64,000 nt of DNA, from contig NZ_JWJG01000028.1 of NCBI RefSeq assembly GCF_000818395.1, positions 2,339,195 to 2,403,194 of the forward strand. The letters run 5' to 3'. Positions 28,401-36,467 of this stretch are shown one piece after another. The notes under the pieces were generated by a model. The model made no database searches, was not told the DNA's origin, and saw only the letters and a program-made list of their open reading frames with translations. The DNA comes from Noviherbaspirillum autotrophicum (GTDB lineage: Bacteria; Pseudomonadota; Gammaproteobacteria; Burkholderiales; Burkholderiaceae_D). Each line of letters starts with the position of its first letter. The first letter of the stretch is position 1. A program made the translations under genes and the position numbers.

Positions 28401-29517
28401 CGCGATTCTGCAGTTTCATGCCGTTTTCGGTTGCGGGATCGATCACCAGCAAGCCGTAGTTGGGCAGCGGGCATCCGATGGTCACCGGTTCGTTCGCATG
28501 CAGTTCCGCCATGCTGGCCGATACCGTCGCTTCGGTCGGGCCGTAGCTGTTGAATACCTGGCGGCCAGGGCGTGTCCAGCGCGCCACCAGCGCCTCGGGG
28601 CACATTTCGCCGCCCAGGTTGATCAGGCGCAGGCTCGGCACATCCTGCTCGAACAGCGCCAGCAGCGTCGGCACCGCGTGCAGCACCGTGACATGGTGTT
28701 TTGCCAGTGCCAGCGGCAGCGCTTCTGGGTCGGTCGCCAGTTCCTTGGGCGCAATCCACAGTGTCGCACCCACCAGGTAGCTGATCCAGATTTCCTCGAA
28801 CGACATGTCGAAGGCGACCGAAAATCCCTGGTAGACCAGGTCGGTGCCACGGATGCCAAGCACGCTGTTTTCACTGCGCAGAAAATGGCAGATCGCGCCT
28901 TGGCTGATTTCGATGCCCTTGGGCTTGCCAGTCGATCCGGACGTGTAAATGACATAGGCCGGATGCGACGGCGATACTTCGGCGCGGCGCAATGTGGGAC
29001 CTGACAACGGCTCGGAAAGCCATTCGGCGGCCCAGGTTGTGCAGCCGATTTCCGATAGTTGCGATGCGAATTGCGCGCAGGTGACGATGCCGGGCGCCGA
29101 TGCGTCTTCCAGGCAGACGGCAATGCGGTCGACCGGCGTATCCGCGTCAAATGGCAGCCAGGCGGCGCCAGTCTTGGCGATGCCGGCTTGCATGACCAGC
29201 AAGTCGATGCCGCGCGGCAGCCACAATCCGATGATTTGGCCCGGGCGCACACCGGCTTCAATCAGCTTCGAAGCCACCGTATCGGCACGTTTGTTCAGTT
29301 CGCGATAGGTGAGGTTGCGGTCCTCGTAAATCAGTGCGGGCTGGTCAGGCACCCTGGCAGCGGTCGCTTCCAGCAGGTCGGCGAGCACTTCTTCGCGGAT
29401 CAGATCCGGACGGATCGGTCCGAGCAGGATTGGTTGGTCGCAGGCGGGCTCGCGGACCGGCAGGTCAGCGGATGGAGAAATTGCGGACGGCGCGTCGTCG
29501 GCGAAAGCGGAAATCAT
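25444..29517 (-). CDS. Pls/PosA-family nonribosomal peptide synthetase
   Basis: 1357 aa. Adenylation domain residues about 30-525 (YVIYTSGSTGKPKGIEIS, NSYGPTEATVSAS, YRTGDLARIDADGRVQCLGR, ISGKIDRKVLK), thiolation domain about 560-635 with DLGGHSLFAARLAS, then a C-terminal half with several hydrophobic membrane segments and two to three hexapeptide-repeat (left-handed beta helix) stretches such as GDGVSIGNAVNFENARV and IGDYSEINALACPQTHLF. This layout is that of epsilon-poly-lysine synthetase (Pls, about 1319 aa) and relatives, which join one amino acid into a homopolymer without condensation domains. Amino acid specificity cannot be read reliably. No good ribosome site precedes the ATG. Confidence 0.9.
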   Translation of the reverse strand: MISAFADDAPSAISPSADLPVREPACDQPILLGPIRPDLIREEVLADLLEATAARVPDQPALIYEDRNLTYRELNKRADTVASKLIEAGVRPGQIIGLWLPRGIDLLVMQAGIAKTGAAWLPFDADTPVDRIAVCLEDASAPGIVTCAQFASQLSEIGCTTWAAEWLSEPLSGPTLRRAEVSPSHPAYVIYTSGSTGKPKGIEISQGAICHFLRSENSVLGIRGTDLVYQGFSVAFDMSFEEIWISYLVGATLWIAPKELATDPEALPLALAKHHVTVLHAVPTLLALFEQDVPSLRLINLGGEMCPEALVARWTRPGRQVFNSYGPTEATVSASMAELHANEPVTIGCPLPNYGLLVIDPATENGMKLQNRGDTGELCITGPGVALGYLGRPDLTAEKFLPNPWAGGSRHHARLYRTGDLARIDADGRVQCLGRTDDQVKIRGFRVELGEIEAVLARQPGVGTAAVVLRKDDGIEQLIAFIVPEGGARLSAADLRGALAECLPPYMVPGHFEMLDEMPRLISGKIDRKVLKARPLAVATAADGSDTPQTPAEEALFAALASLFPGQPIRRDADFFSDLGGHSLFAARLASALRAHPGFTHVTVRDIYQNRRIGCIAQAIELAPETAAGGATEAAAPAARPSTLKRWMCGAAQAAAVPLLITIRMGQWLAPFFTYHFFTGDPGDSIPRAIAASVGVFLLATLLEFAIAIAGKWLIAGRLKAGRYPLWGVTYYRWWLADRLVEAAPTYLLGGSSLYTWWLRALGADIGREVLIGSITLRAPDLLSIGDGVSIGNAVNFENARVQDGELRLGTISLGDDSYVGSYAVLEGNTAIEKRGHLEGQSALVDGMRVPASRIWSGSPARDSGSFDPASLPARPAVSRLRLAGEAAFFFLGALAIAALFFLPVFPSFMLIDWLSDPDHFPWMQTSAPSLLLVKYFVLALPASALLIVCTALISAGIRWSVLPRMKPGSWPVHSAVYCGKWLVNQIQESSLNILHGVYATIYAPFWYRLLGAKVGRNAEISSALGVVPDMLTLGDETFIADAVMLGDEQIDGGWMSVQPTVISRRSFVGNGAYVPDGTVLPENALIGVHTRTPRNDQMREGDTWLGSPPINLPAREQLSGFPDSLTFRPSLLRRICRGVIEAFRIVAPHAIVTAVGYTVVLNVMSVAGAGRWQDVILQLAIAGLLFGIGTLLFVAGLKWLLLFRYKACTKPMWTKFVWLSEAVTNMYEGITVPNFMRYLRGTPMLPVALNLFGCRIGRGVYMDTTDITEFDCVSIGDYSEINALACPQTHLFEDRVMKIDQVKIGKGVYLGPRSAVLFSAHVADGAKIGALTLVMKGEFIPAGSSWRGCPAAPARG

Positions 29518-30120
29518 GGAGAGGGAGTTCGATTAATCTGCGTATAGTAGCGCTGCAGACCCGATTGGGTTGACATACGGCACGAATTTTTTGCGGACGC
29601 TGTCTCTCTTTTAGTGCAAAACATAGTCATTTATTAACGAATGCATTGCTTTTAAGGCAATGCTGGCAAGAACGTCAATGGCTGTGATGCAAGCGGGTTC
29701 TCGGCCGTATGGCGATGTTGTCATGCAATCGAGCATCGAACGGATCGATGTCGTCGCCCGGAAGAGAGCGACTTTGGCGTCATAAGCGCTCAAGCCGTGA
29801 ACCTGATTTCATCGTTTTCCTGATACGGGAAGTCGCTCCCACGGCGGCATCGCCTCAGCCAGCATCATTCCAGGCAAATCCCTAAAACGGTGCTTGTCCC
29901 GAACTGCCTTGATTTTGAGCAATAGAAAATTTCTCTTTTGAATCATGGATGTAAGGAAGCTTATACTGGCTTATCCACAGAATTAGTCACAGCAAATGTG
30001 GACATTGCCCACGGGGCACTAATGCCATGGTAGTACCCGAATCGCCGCAACTTGTTCTGCAAGTTCCACTCTGAATAGGCACGGTTGCATGCGTTACCCA
30101 ATGCAAGAAGGAGGAGTGTC
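29518..30120. other. 600-base intergenic region with a possible promoter
   Basis: No convincing gene is seen; short open frames on the minus strand lack ribosome sites and family resemblance. The base composition is more AT-rich than its neighbours. On the plus strand TTGAAT (29938-29943) and TATACT (29962-29967), 18 bases apart, form a plausible sigma-70 promoter for the gene at 30121. A short hairpin TGCCC-ACG-GGGCA follows near 30007-30019. Confidence 0.4.
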
Positions 30121-30876
30121 ATGGCAAGAATCCAGCAGTCGATCGAGGTCAATGTGCCGGCCCATGCTGCCTACAGCAAACTGGTGCAGTTCGACGAGTA
30201 TCCGCGCTTCATGCAGGGTGTCGAAGCAGTCCGCCAGACCGACGAAGCGCATCTGCACTGGTCGGCCAGCATGGCAGAGCGCCACATGGAGTGGGATTCC
30301 GAAATCACCGAGCGGCAGGAAGACCAGTGCATCGCATGGCGCAACCTGAGCGGTCCCCGCAATGCCGGCCGGGTGGAGCTTCAGGATCTCGGTCAGGGCA
30401 AGGCGAGCGTCACGCTGACGATGGAATGCGACCCGGGCCAGATGCTGGGATCGCACGGCGGCAATGCGGAAGGCGCGATGGCGCAGCGTGTGTGGGAAGA
30501 CTTGGCGCGCTTTAAGAAACTGATCGAAACCCGCGATGCCGAAAGCGGCGACTGGCGGCCTTCCGGCCCCGGCGCGCAACAGGCGCCGGCGCATCCGGTG
30601 CGCACCACCCAATCTGAGGCGTCGCTGTCGAACTCGTCCGGAAAGGACGACGGGCAAGGCCGGTTCAGCATTTCGGAAGAACAAAACTTCGATGCGCAAT
30701 CCGACCAGGCGCGGCGCGTCGGCCACATGCCGTCGGAAACGCCCGGCACCGCTCCGGCCGAAGGCATGGCGCAGGCGATGCAACAACCCGATGCGGACGA
30801 GCGAAAGAAGATGGCCAAGGCGCTCGATCGTTCAGTGCCTTCAAGCGACGATGGCGGGCCTTCCGGCAACAGCTAG
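30121..30876 (+). CDS. SRPBCC/cyclase-dehydrase family protein with disordered tail
   Basis: 251 aa. Residues 1-145 follow the polyketide-cyclase/START-like fold: IEVNVPAHAAYSKLVQFDEYPRFMQGVEAVRQ, WDSEITERQEDQCIAWRN, VTLTMECDPG. The tail (residues 150-251) is low complexity, Ser/Gly/Gln-rich and probably disordered. The ATG at 30121 has AAGGAGGAG upstream. Such proteins are often stress-related membrane- or ligand-associated factors; the ligand is unknown. It stands alone upstream of the exporter operon. Confidence 0.82.
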   Translation: MARIQQSIEVNVPAHAAYSKLVQFDEYPRFMQGVEAVRQTDEAHLHWSASMAERHMEWDSEITERQEDQCIAWRNLSGPRNAGRVELQDLGQGKASVTLTMECDPGQMLGSHGGNAEGAMAQRVWEDLARFKKLIETRDAESGDWRPSGPGAQQAPAHPVRTTQSEASLSNSSGKDDGQGRFSISEEQNFDAQSDQARRVGHMPSETPGTAPAEGMAQAMQQPDADERKKMAKALDRSVPSSDDGGPSGNS

Positions 30877-31161
30877 AGAGGCGCGGCGTGGCAACGTGGA
30901 TGAGGCTTGCGCATTCTCCAATCGCATGTGCGCATTACTCGAACCGCTTGCCGGCACTTTCCATCTAATTTTCTTTCCGGAGTCGGAATTGGATTGCATA
31001 TCCTGTTTCAGAGGCGTAGCGCAGAGCGAAGCACGGCTTAGGAAGGTTCCGGGCAAGCCATTGCGCATGCGTGCGCACGGGCTTGCGGCGGTGCATGATG
31101 TGTCATCGCCTTTCCTCGTTGCATGAGCGAATCCGGACACCATCGTTAAGGAGCAGGCGAG

Positions 31162-31914
31162 ATGACGGCGATTGTGCGTATCGATAACGACGAAATCGGC
31201 ATCGCGGATTTTGTCAGGACATTGAAACTTACCGGACAGTTCGAAAGCCTGATCGAGCAGATGGTCAGGGAAAAGCTGACCGTGCTGTCGGCGAAAAAGC
31301 TCGGCATTCCCGTGGCGCCGGAAGAAATCCAGGAACGCGCCGACCAGTTCCGCCGCGTGCAGGGTCTGCACCGCGCCGCCGACATGAACAATTATCTCGA
31401 TGCGTTGGGCGTCTCGCTGGATGAATTCGAAGCCTTCGTCACGGACGGCCTGTACCAGGAAAAGATGATGGCGCAGGTCTGCAGCGACAAGGCGATCCAG
31501 GGCTATTTCAAGCTGAATTCGCCCAGGTTCGACAGCATCGAGGTCAGCCACATGGTGCTCGACGCGGAAGGCAAGGCCAAGGAAATGATGTCGGTGCTGG
31601 AGGACGATCCCGACAGCTTCGAGGAAATGGCGCGCGAGCATTCGATCGCCGACACGCGCGAGCGTGGCGGACTGATCGGCAAGGTGCTGCGCGGCTCGCT
31701 CAAGACCGACATCGAGGCCAAGGTGTTCAATGCCGAGGTCGGCGACCTGCTGGGGCCGTTTCCGTCGGCAGACAAGTCGTTCTTCGAGATCTTCCGCGTC
31801 AACGCCAAGCACCCGGCCACGCTGGATGACGAAACCGTGTCCGAGGTGCGGCGCCTGCTGCGCGAGGAATGGCTGATGCAGCGCGCGCAGGAACACGTGA
31901 TCGAAGCACGCTAG
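31162..31914 (+). CDS. Parvulin-like peptidyl-prolyl isomerase associated with peptide export
   Basis: 250 aa. The N-terminal half is a SurA/PpiC-like helical chaperone region; residues about 120-215 are a rotamase domain with VSHMVLDAEGKAKEMMSVL, FEEMAREHSIADTRERGGLIG and VGDLLGPFPSADKSFFEIFRV. No signal peptide, so it is cytoplasmic, unlike SurA. It starts after AAGGAGCAGGCGAG and is the first gene before the C39/ABC exporter (130 bases downstream). Similar PpiC-like proteins accompany peptidase-containing ABC exporters in other bacteria; a role in keeping peptide substrates export-ready is inferred. Confidence 0.83.
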   Translation: MTAIVRIDNDEIGIADFVRTLKLTGQFESLIEQMVREKLTVLSAKKLGIPVAPEEIQERADQFRRVQGLHRAADMNNYLDALGVSLDEFEAFVTDGLYQEKMMAQVCSDKAIQGYFKLNSPRFDSIEVSHMVLDAEGKAKEMMSVLEDDPDSFEEMAREHSIADTRERGGLIGKVLRGSLKTDIEAKVFNAEVGDLLGPFPSADKSFFEIFRVNAKHPATLDDETVSEVRRLLREEWLMQRAQEHVIEAR

Positions 31915-31958
31915 CGGAGTCGCCGGAGGAACGCCTCCCGGATATATGTGAATTTGCA

Positions 31959-32013
31959 GGGTGCGCCGCGCGCACCGTACGGTAGTCGGAGCAGCGGTGC
32001 GCCAGGCGCACCC
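31959..32013. repeat. REP-like palindromic element
   Basis: GGGTGCGCC at 31959-31967 is complementary to GGCGCACCC at 32005-32013. In addition GGTGCGC-CGC-GCGCACC and GGTGCGCC-A-GGCGCACC are local palindromes. The form resembles dispersed extragenic REP elements of proteobacteria. It lies between the isomerase and exporter genes. Confidence 0.55.
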
Positions 32014-32044
32014 ACCATTCGGGAACCCCCGGTTCGATAAGCAC

Positions 32045-35000
32045 ATGGACGCACCCGCACAGCAGCAATCCCTGGCCGATTTCCTGTCCACAGTCGAAAT
32101 CCTGTCGCCGTTCTCCCGCGAAGAGCTCGACCAGCTGGGCGAACAGGCCGAGTCCCGTTTCTATGCCTTCGGCGACACGGTATGCAATGCCGGCGACCCG
32201 GCCGGCGGCCTGTTCGTCATCAAGTCCGGCTCGGTGCGCGTGTTCACCGAGGAGAACGGCAAGGAAATCAGCATGGGCGTGCGCAAGACCGGCGAGGTGT
32301 TTGCCGAGCTGGCGATGCTGCGCGACCACTGGCATGAATCGTCGGTGCGCGCCTCGGTCAAGACGGAACTGCTGTTCATCCCGCGCGAGGCGATCGCGCC
32401 GGTCATCGCGCGCAACCGCGCGGCGCTCGACTTCGTCACCAGCTACGTTGCCATTGCGTCGGCCGGCGGCTTCGTGACGCGCCTGTTCGATTTGCGCGGC
32501 AAGGTCAACAAGGAAGAGCTGGAGGAATTCATCCGCAGCGTCGGCGTCAAGCGCGTCGCCGCCGGGCGCGAGATCCTGAAGCAGGACAGTCGTGACGACC
32601 GGCGCCTGTACGTGTTGCGGCACGGCGAAGTGAAGCTGGTGCGTACCGAGGAGGGCACCGAATACCCGCTGGCGACGCTGCGCCAGGGTGAAATCTTCGG
32701 CGAAAAGGCTTGCCTGATGCGGCAGGAACAGATGGCATCGGTGGTCGCCTCGACCGACACCACGCTCCTGGTGATCCCGGAAAAGACGATCCACGTGGTC
32801 CTGGAGCGCAATCCGAAGCTGCGCGAGGCGCTGGAAGAGCGCATCCGCTTCGTCGAACGGGAACTGCAGCGCCAGAAGAAACTGGCCGAGCGCCGCAAGC
32901 GTCCGGTCATCCTCGACCTGCACTCGAAGCCCGAGTTCGGCGAAAAGATCATCCGGCGCTTCGCGCTGGTCGAGCAGGCCGAGGAAATGGATTGCGGCGC
33001 CGCCTGTCTGGCGATGCTGTGCAAGCACTACGGCATCTCCATGACGCTCGGTAAGCTGCGCGAGCTGGCCAACGTCACGACGCAGGGCGCCACGCTTGAC
33101 AGCCTGGCCAGAGCGGGCGAGTCGCTCGGCTTCACCACGCGCGGAGTGCAGTGCACCTACGAGGCCCTGATGGGCTTCGAGCTGCCCTTCATCGTGCACT
33201 GGGAGGGCTACCACTACATCGTGGTGTACGGCATCTCCAAGCAGCACGTCTGGGTGGCCGACCCGGCGATCGGCTTCAAGAAGATGACGGTCGAGGAGTT
33301 CGAGCGCGGCTGGAGCGGCACCTGCCTGGTGTTCACGCCCGGACAGAATCTGGTGCAGCTGGCGGCAGCGCGCTCGCCGTGGATCCGCTTCGTCGCCTAC
33401 CTCAAGCCGTACAAGAAGATCCTGCTTCACTTGTTCATGGCGACCTTCGTGATCCAGGTGCTGGGGATTGTTCCGCCGATGATCATCCAGAACATCCTGG
33501 ACGGTGTGATCGTGCACCAGAACGTGAGCCTGCTGCACCTGCTGATCGTCGGCTTGATCGTGTCGAATGTCTTCACCCAGCTGATGACGACCATCCGCGC
33601 CTTCCTTGCCAACTTCATGGTGCGCAACCTGGATTTCGCGATGATGTCGCAGTTCTTCAAGCACACGATGTCGCTGCCGTTTTCCTTCTTTGCCAAGCGC
33701 AAGACCGGCGACATCCTGGCGCGCTTCGAAGAGAACATGACGATCCGCTCCTTCCTGACGGAGTCGACCATCACCACCATGCTCAACGTGCTGATGGTGT
33801 TCATCTACTTCACGATCATGTTCCTCTATAACGTGAAGATGACGCTGGTGCTGATCGCCTTCATCATCCCGATCATGGCGCTGACCGTGGTTGTCACGCC
33901 CAGGGCCAAGAACTACGCGCGCGAAGTGTTTGCCACCACCACCGAGGCCAAGGCCTACTTGATGGAAGCGCTGGGCGGTGTGGAAACCGTCAAGGGCATG
34001 GGCATCGAACGCCCGGTGCGCCTGAAGTGGGAAAAGAAGTACGCCAAGGCGCTGGAGCAGCAGTACCGCGCGGCGCGCTTCAACATCGTCGTCGGCCTCG
34101 TCAGCCAGCTTCTGAACGCCGCCACCACCATTGCGATCCTGTGGGTGGGCGCAACCCTGGTGCTGGACCACCAGCTTTCCATCGGCCAGCTGATTGCGTT
34201 CAATGCCCTGATGGGCAGCGTGCTCGCGCCCTTGATGGGACTGGTCGGCCTGTGGAGCCGCTTGAACGACGCCGGCGTGGCGATGGAGCGCCTGGGCGAC
34301 GTGCTCGACATGGAGCCGGAGCAGCGGCCGGAAGACTTGCCGTCGCGCGTGCTGCTGCCCGACCTGCAGGGGGAGATCCGGCTGGAGAGCGTCTATTTCC
34401 GCTACGGCGGCGAGGATACGCCCTATGTGCTGGAGAACATCAGCCTCGACATCAAGCCGGGCGAGCTGGTCGCCATCGTCGGCCGCAGCGGGTCCGGTAA
34501 GACCACGCTGGCCAAGCTGCTGGTTGGCTTCTACTTGCCTACCGAGGGCAAGATCGTGGTGGACGGCTACGATGTCTCCGTGATCGATAAGGAATACTTC
34601 CGGGCCCAGGTGGGCTACGTCATGCAGAGCAACCTGCTGTTCTCCGGGACGATTGCCGAGAACATCGCCAGCGGCGATGAAAGTCCGGACCGGCGGCGCA
34701 TCGAGGAAGTGGCGAAGATGGCGGATGCCCATGCCTTCATCGCCAAGATGCCGCTCGGGTACGAGCAGATCGTCGGCGAGCGCGGCGTCGGCCTGTCCGG
34801 CGGCCAGATCCAGCGCCTGTGCATCGCGCGGGCGCTGTACCACGATCCGCGCCTGCTGGTATTCGACGAAGCGACCTCGGCGCTCGATACCCAGTCGGAG
34901 AGCAACATCATCGGCAACATGGGCGAAATCCTGAAAGGGCGCACGGCCGTGATCATCGCGCACCGGCTGTCGACTATCATGCGGGCCGACAAGATCCTCG

Positions 35001-35104
35001 TGCTGTACGAGGGGGCGATCGTCGAGCAGGGTCGGCACGAAGAACTGGTAAACCGCCGGGGCATGTACTATGAACTGGTGCAGAAACAGTTGAGCGCGGC
35101 ATGA
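32045..35104 (+). CDS. ABC exporter with two cyclic-nucleotide-binding domains and C39 peptidase
   Basis: 1019 aa. Residues about 15-130 and 165-275 are two cNMP-binding folds (FAFGDTV-like, GEVFAELAMLRD, GEIFGEKACLM). Residues about 305-435 are a C39 bacteriocin-processing peptidase with catalytic Cys317 in MDCGAACLAML, His390 in EGYHYIVVYG and Asp406 in VADPAIG. Then comes a six-helix transmembrane domain (about 450-760), and an ATPase with GRSGSGKTTLAKLL, LSGGQIQRLCIARAL and LLVFDEATSALD. It should cleave double-glycine leaders and export the cores. The substrates are almost certainly the GG peptides at 40-43.7 kb. The start has only a weak ribosome site. Its stop overlaps the activator gene (ATGA). 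Confidence 0.94.
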   Translation: MDAPAQQQSLADFLSTVEILSPFSREELDQLGEQAESRFYAFGDTVCNAGDPAGGLFVIKSGSVRVFTEENGKEISMGVRKTGEVFAELAMLRDHWHESSVRASVKTELLFIPREAIAPVIARNRAALDFVTSYVAIASAGGFVTRLFDLRGKVNKEELEEFIRSVGVKRVAAGREILKQDSRDDRRLYVLRHGEVKLVRTEEGTEYPLATLRQGEIFGEKACLMRQEQMASVVASTDTTLLVIPEKTIHVVLERNPKLREALEERIRFVERELQRQKKLAERRKRPVILDLHSKPEFGEKIIRRFALVEQAEEMDCGAACLAMLCKHYGISMTLGKLRELANVTTQGATLDSLARAGESLGFTTRGVQCTYEALMGFELPFIVHWEGYHYIVVYGISKQHVWVADPAIGFKKMTVEEFERGWSGTCLVFTPGQNLVQLAAARSPWIRFVAYLKPYKKILLHLFMATFVIQVLGIVPPMIIQNILDGVIVHQNVSLLHLLIVGLIVSNVFTQLMTTIRAFLANFMVRNLDFAMMSQFFKHTMSLPFSFFAKRKTGDILARFEENMTIRSFLTESTITTMLNVLMVFIYFTIMFLYNVKMTLVLIAFIIPIMALTVVVTPRAKNYAREVFATTTEAKAYLMEALGGVETVKGMGIERPVRLKWEKKYAKALEQQYRAARFNIVVGLVSQLLNAATTIAILWVGATLVLDHQLSIGQLIAFNALMGSVLAPLMGLVGLWSRLNDAGVAMERLGDVLDMEPEQRPEDLPSRVLLPDLQGEIRLESVYFRYGGEDTPYVLENISLDIKPGELVAIVGRSGSGKTTLAKLLVGFYLPTEGKIVVDGYDVSVIDKEYFRAQVGYVMQSNLLFSGTIAENIASGDESPDRRRIEEVAKMADAHAFIAKMPLGYEQIVGERGVGLSGGQIQRLCIARALYHDPRLLVFDEATSALDTQSESNIIGNMGEILKGRTAVIIAHRLSTIMRADKILVLYEGAIVEQGRHEELVNRRGMYYELVQKQLSAA

Positions 35105-36429
35105 AACTGTTCAATCCCGCAGGGCGCCCCGGTTCCACCATCTCGTATGCGGGGCTGCTGGAAAAGATCGAAATCCTGCGTTCCACGCTGCGCTGGTCGT
35201 CGAAGCTGGATCGGGCCGACATCGAAAAGCTGCTGCGCCAGTTCAACGCGCTGCGCGACGAAGTGATGCAGCTGTCGCACAAGGAGCGCTTCGTGCAGGC
35301 TGCGTCCGCCGAGCCGGCCGTGCCGGACCTGACGCCGGAGGATCAGACTCCGGGGCAGCGCCGCCGCGCGCTGCTCGAACGCAGCTTCGTGTTCGAAGGC
35401 ACCTTTGGCGACAACCCGAAACTGCTCGACGCGCTCGAAGTCGCGGAAAAGGCCGCGCCCACCGACCTGCCGGTCCTGATCGATGGCGAGAGCGGCACCG
35501 GCAAGGAACTCATGGCGAAAGTCATCCATGCCAACGGATCGCGCGCCGACAAGCCTTACATTTCTGTAAACTGCGGCGCGATTCCCGACAACCTGCTGGA
35601 ATCCGAATTGTTCGGGCATAAGAAGGGCGCCTTCACCGGCGCGGCCAACGACCGCAAGGGCAAGTTCGAAAGCGCGCACAAGGGCACCATCTTCCTCGAC
35701 GAAATCGGCGAACTGCCATTGCCGGGGCAGGTCAAGCTGCTGCGCGTGCTGCAATCGCATGAAATCCAGCGCGTCGGATCGGACGAACTCATTTCAGTCG
35801 ATGCGCGCATCGTGGCCGCCACCAACAAGAACCTGCGCAAGCTGATCGCCGAAGGCGCGTTCCGCGAAGACCTGTTCTACCGCCTCAGCGTGATCCACGT
35901 GACCCTGCCGGCGCTGCGCGAGCGACGCGACGAGATACCGCTCTTGATCGCCTACTACGGCGACGAAGCGGCGGAAGCGCTCAAGCGCCGCCCGCTGAAG
36001 ATGACGCCGCGCCTGCGCAGCTTCCTACTCAATTACGCCTACCCGGGCAACATCCGCGAGCTGCGCAATCTGATGTACCGCTTGTCCTGCCTGGCCGGCG
36101 AGACGGCCGACATCACGCACCTGCCCGAGGATATCCGGCCGAAGTCAGTGGCGCCGGCTGCGTCTGCGGCCGCCGGCGACGGTGCGGTTCCCGCATCGCT
36201 GAGCGAAGCCAAGCGCGCGGCCAGCGACGAGGCGGAGCGCGCCTTCCTGGAGCGCGGCCTCAAGGAAGTCGGCGGCACGGTGGCGGAGCTGGCGCGGCGC
36301 TGCGAGATGAACCGCTCGCACCTGCAGATGCTGCTGAAAAAGCACGGCATCCATTCGAAGGACTTTCGCAGGCAGGCGGCGCAGCGCGAGGGCGGCAGCG
36401 CGAGCCCGGGAACGGAACACGGTGCGTGA
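35101..36429 (+). CDS. Sigma-54-dependent transcriptional activator
   Basis: 442 aa. AAA+ domain with Walker A GESGTGKE (129-136), the sigma-54 contact loop GAFTGA (176-181), Walker B TIFLDEIGEL (196-205), and a Fis-type helix-turn-helix at the end (GGTVAELARRCEMNRSHLQMLLKKHG in part). Residues 1-95 have no receiver, GAF or PAS domain that I recognise. The gene is translationally coupled to the exporter, and sigma-54 promoters precede both peptide operons, so it is the likely regulator of peptide production (inference, well supported by context). Confidence 0.94.
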   Translation: MKLFNPAGRPGSTISYAGLLEKIEILRSTLRWSSKLDRADIEKLLRQFNALRDEVMQLSHKERFVQAASAEPAVPDLTPEDQTPGQRRRALLERSFVFEGTFGDNPKLLDALEVAEKAAPTDLPVLIDGESGTGKELMAKVIHANGSRADKPYISVNCGAIPDNLLESELFGHKKGAFTGAANDRKGKFESAHKGTIFLDEIGELPLPGQVKLLRVLQSHEIQRVGSDELISVDARIVAATNKNLRKLIAEGAFREDLFYRLSVIHVTLPALRERRDEIPLLIAYYGDEAAEALKRRPLKMTPRLRSFLLNYAYPGNIRELRNLMYRLSCLAGETADITHLPEDIRPKSVAPAASAAAGDGAVPASLSEAKRAASDEAERAFLERGLKEVGGTVAELARRCEMNRSHLQMLLKKHGIHSKDFRRQAAQREGGSASPGTEHGA

Positions 36430-36467
36430 CCGCCCGCGCGAGGCACCTGTTCCGGCATTCGCACGGC

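Noticed and set aside
27007-29004. Open frame of 665 codons on the plus strand opposite the Pls/PosA gene
   Set aside because: Shadow frame of the synthetase; low-complexity composition and no recognisable domain.
29611-29793. 60-codon minus-strand frame in the 600-base gap
   Set aside because: No ribosome site and no resemblance to a family; length is within chance for this gap.
29961-30152. 63-codon minus-strand frame with a hydrophobic stretch
   Set aside because: Overlaps the start and ribosome site of the SRPBCC gene and has no ribosome site of its own.
31050-31065. Possible sigma-54 promoter before the isomerase/exporter operon (CGGGCAAGCCATTGCG)
   Set aside because: GG and TTGC spacing fits, but the rest of the -24 element does not; too weak to list as a feature, though worth testing for autoregulation.
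31799-35038. Open frame of 1079 codons on the minus strand opposite the ABC exporter
   Set aside because: It is the reverse shadow of a GC-rich gene with clear domains; the translated text is His/Asp/Arg/Gln-rich without any family motif or ribosome site.
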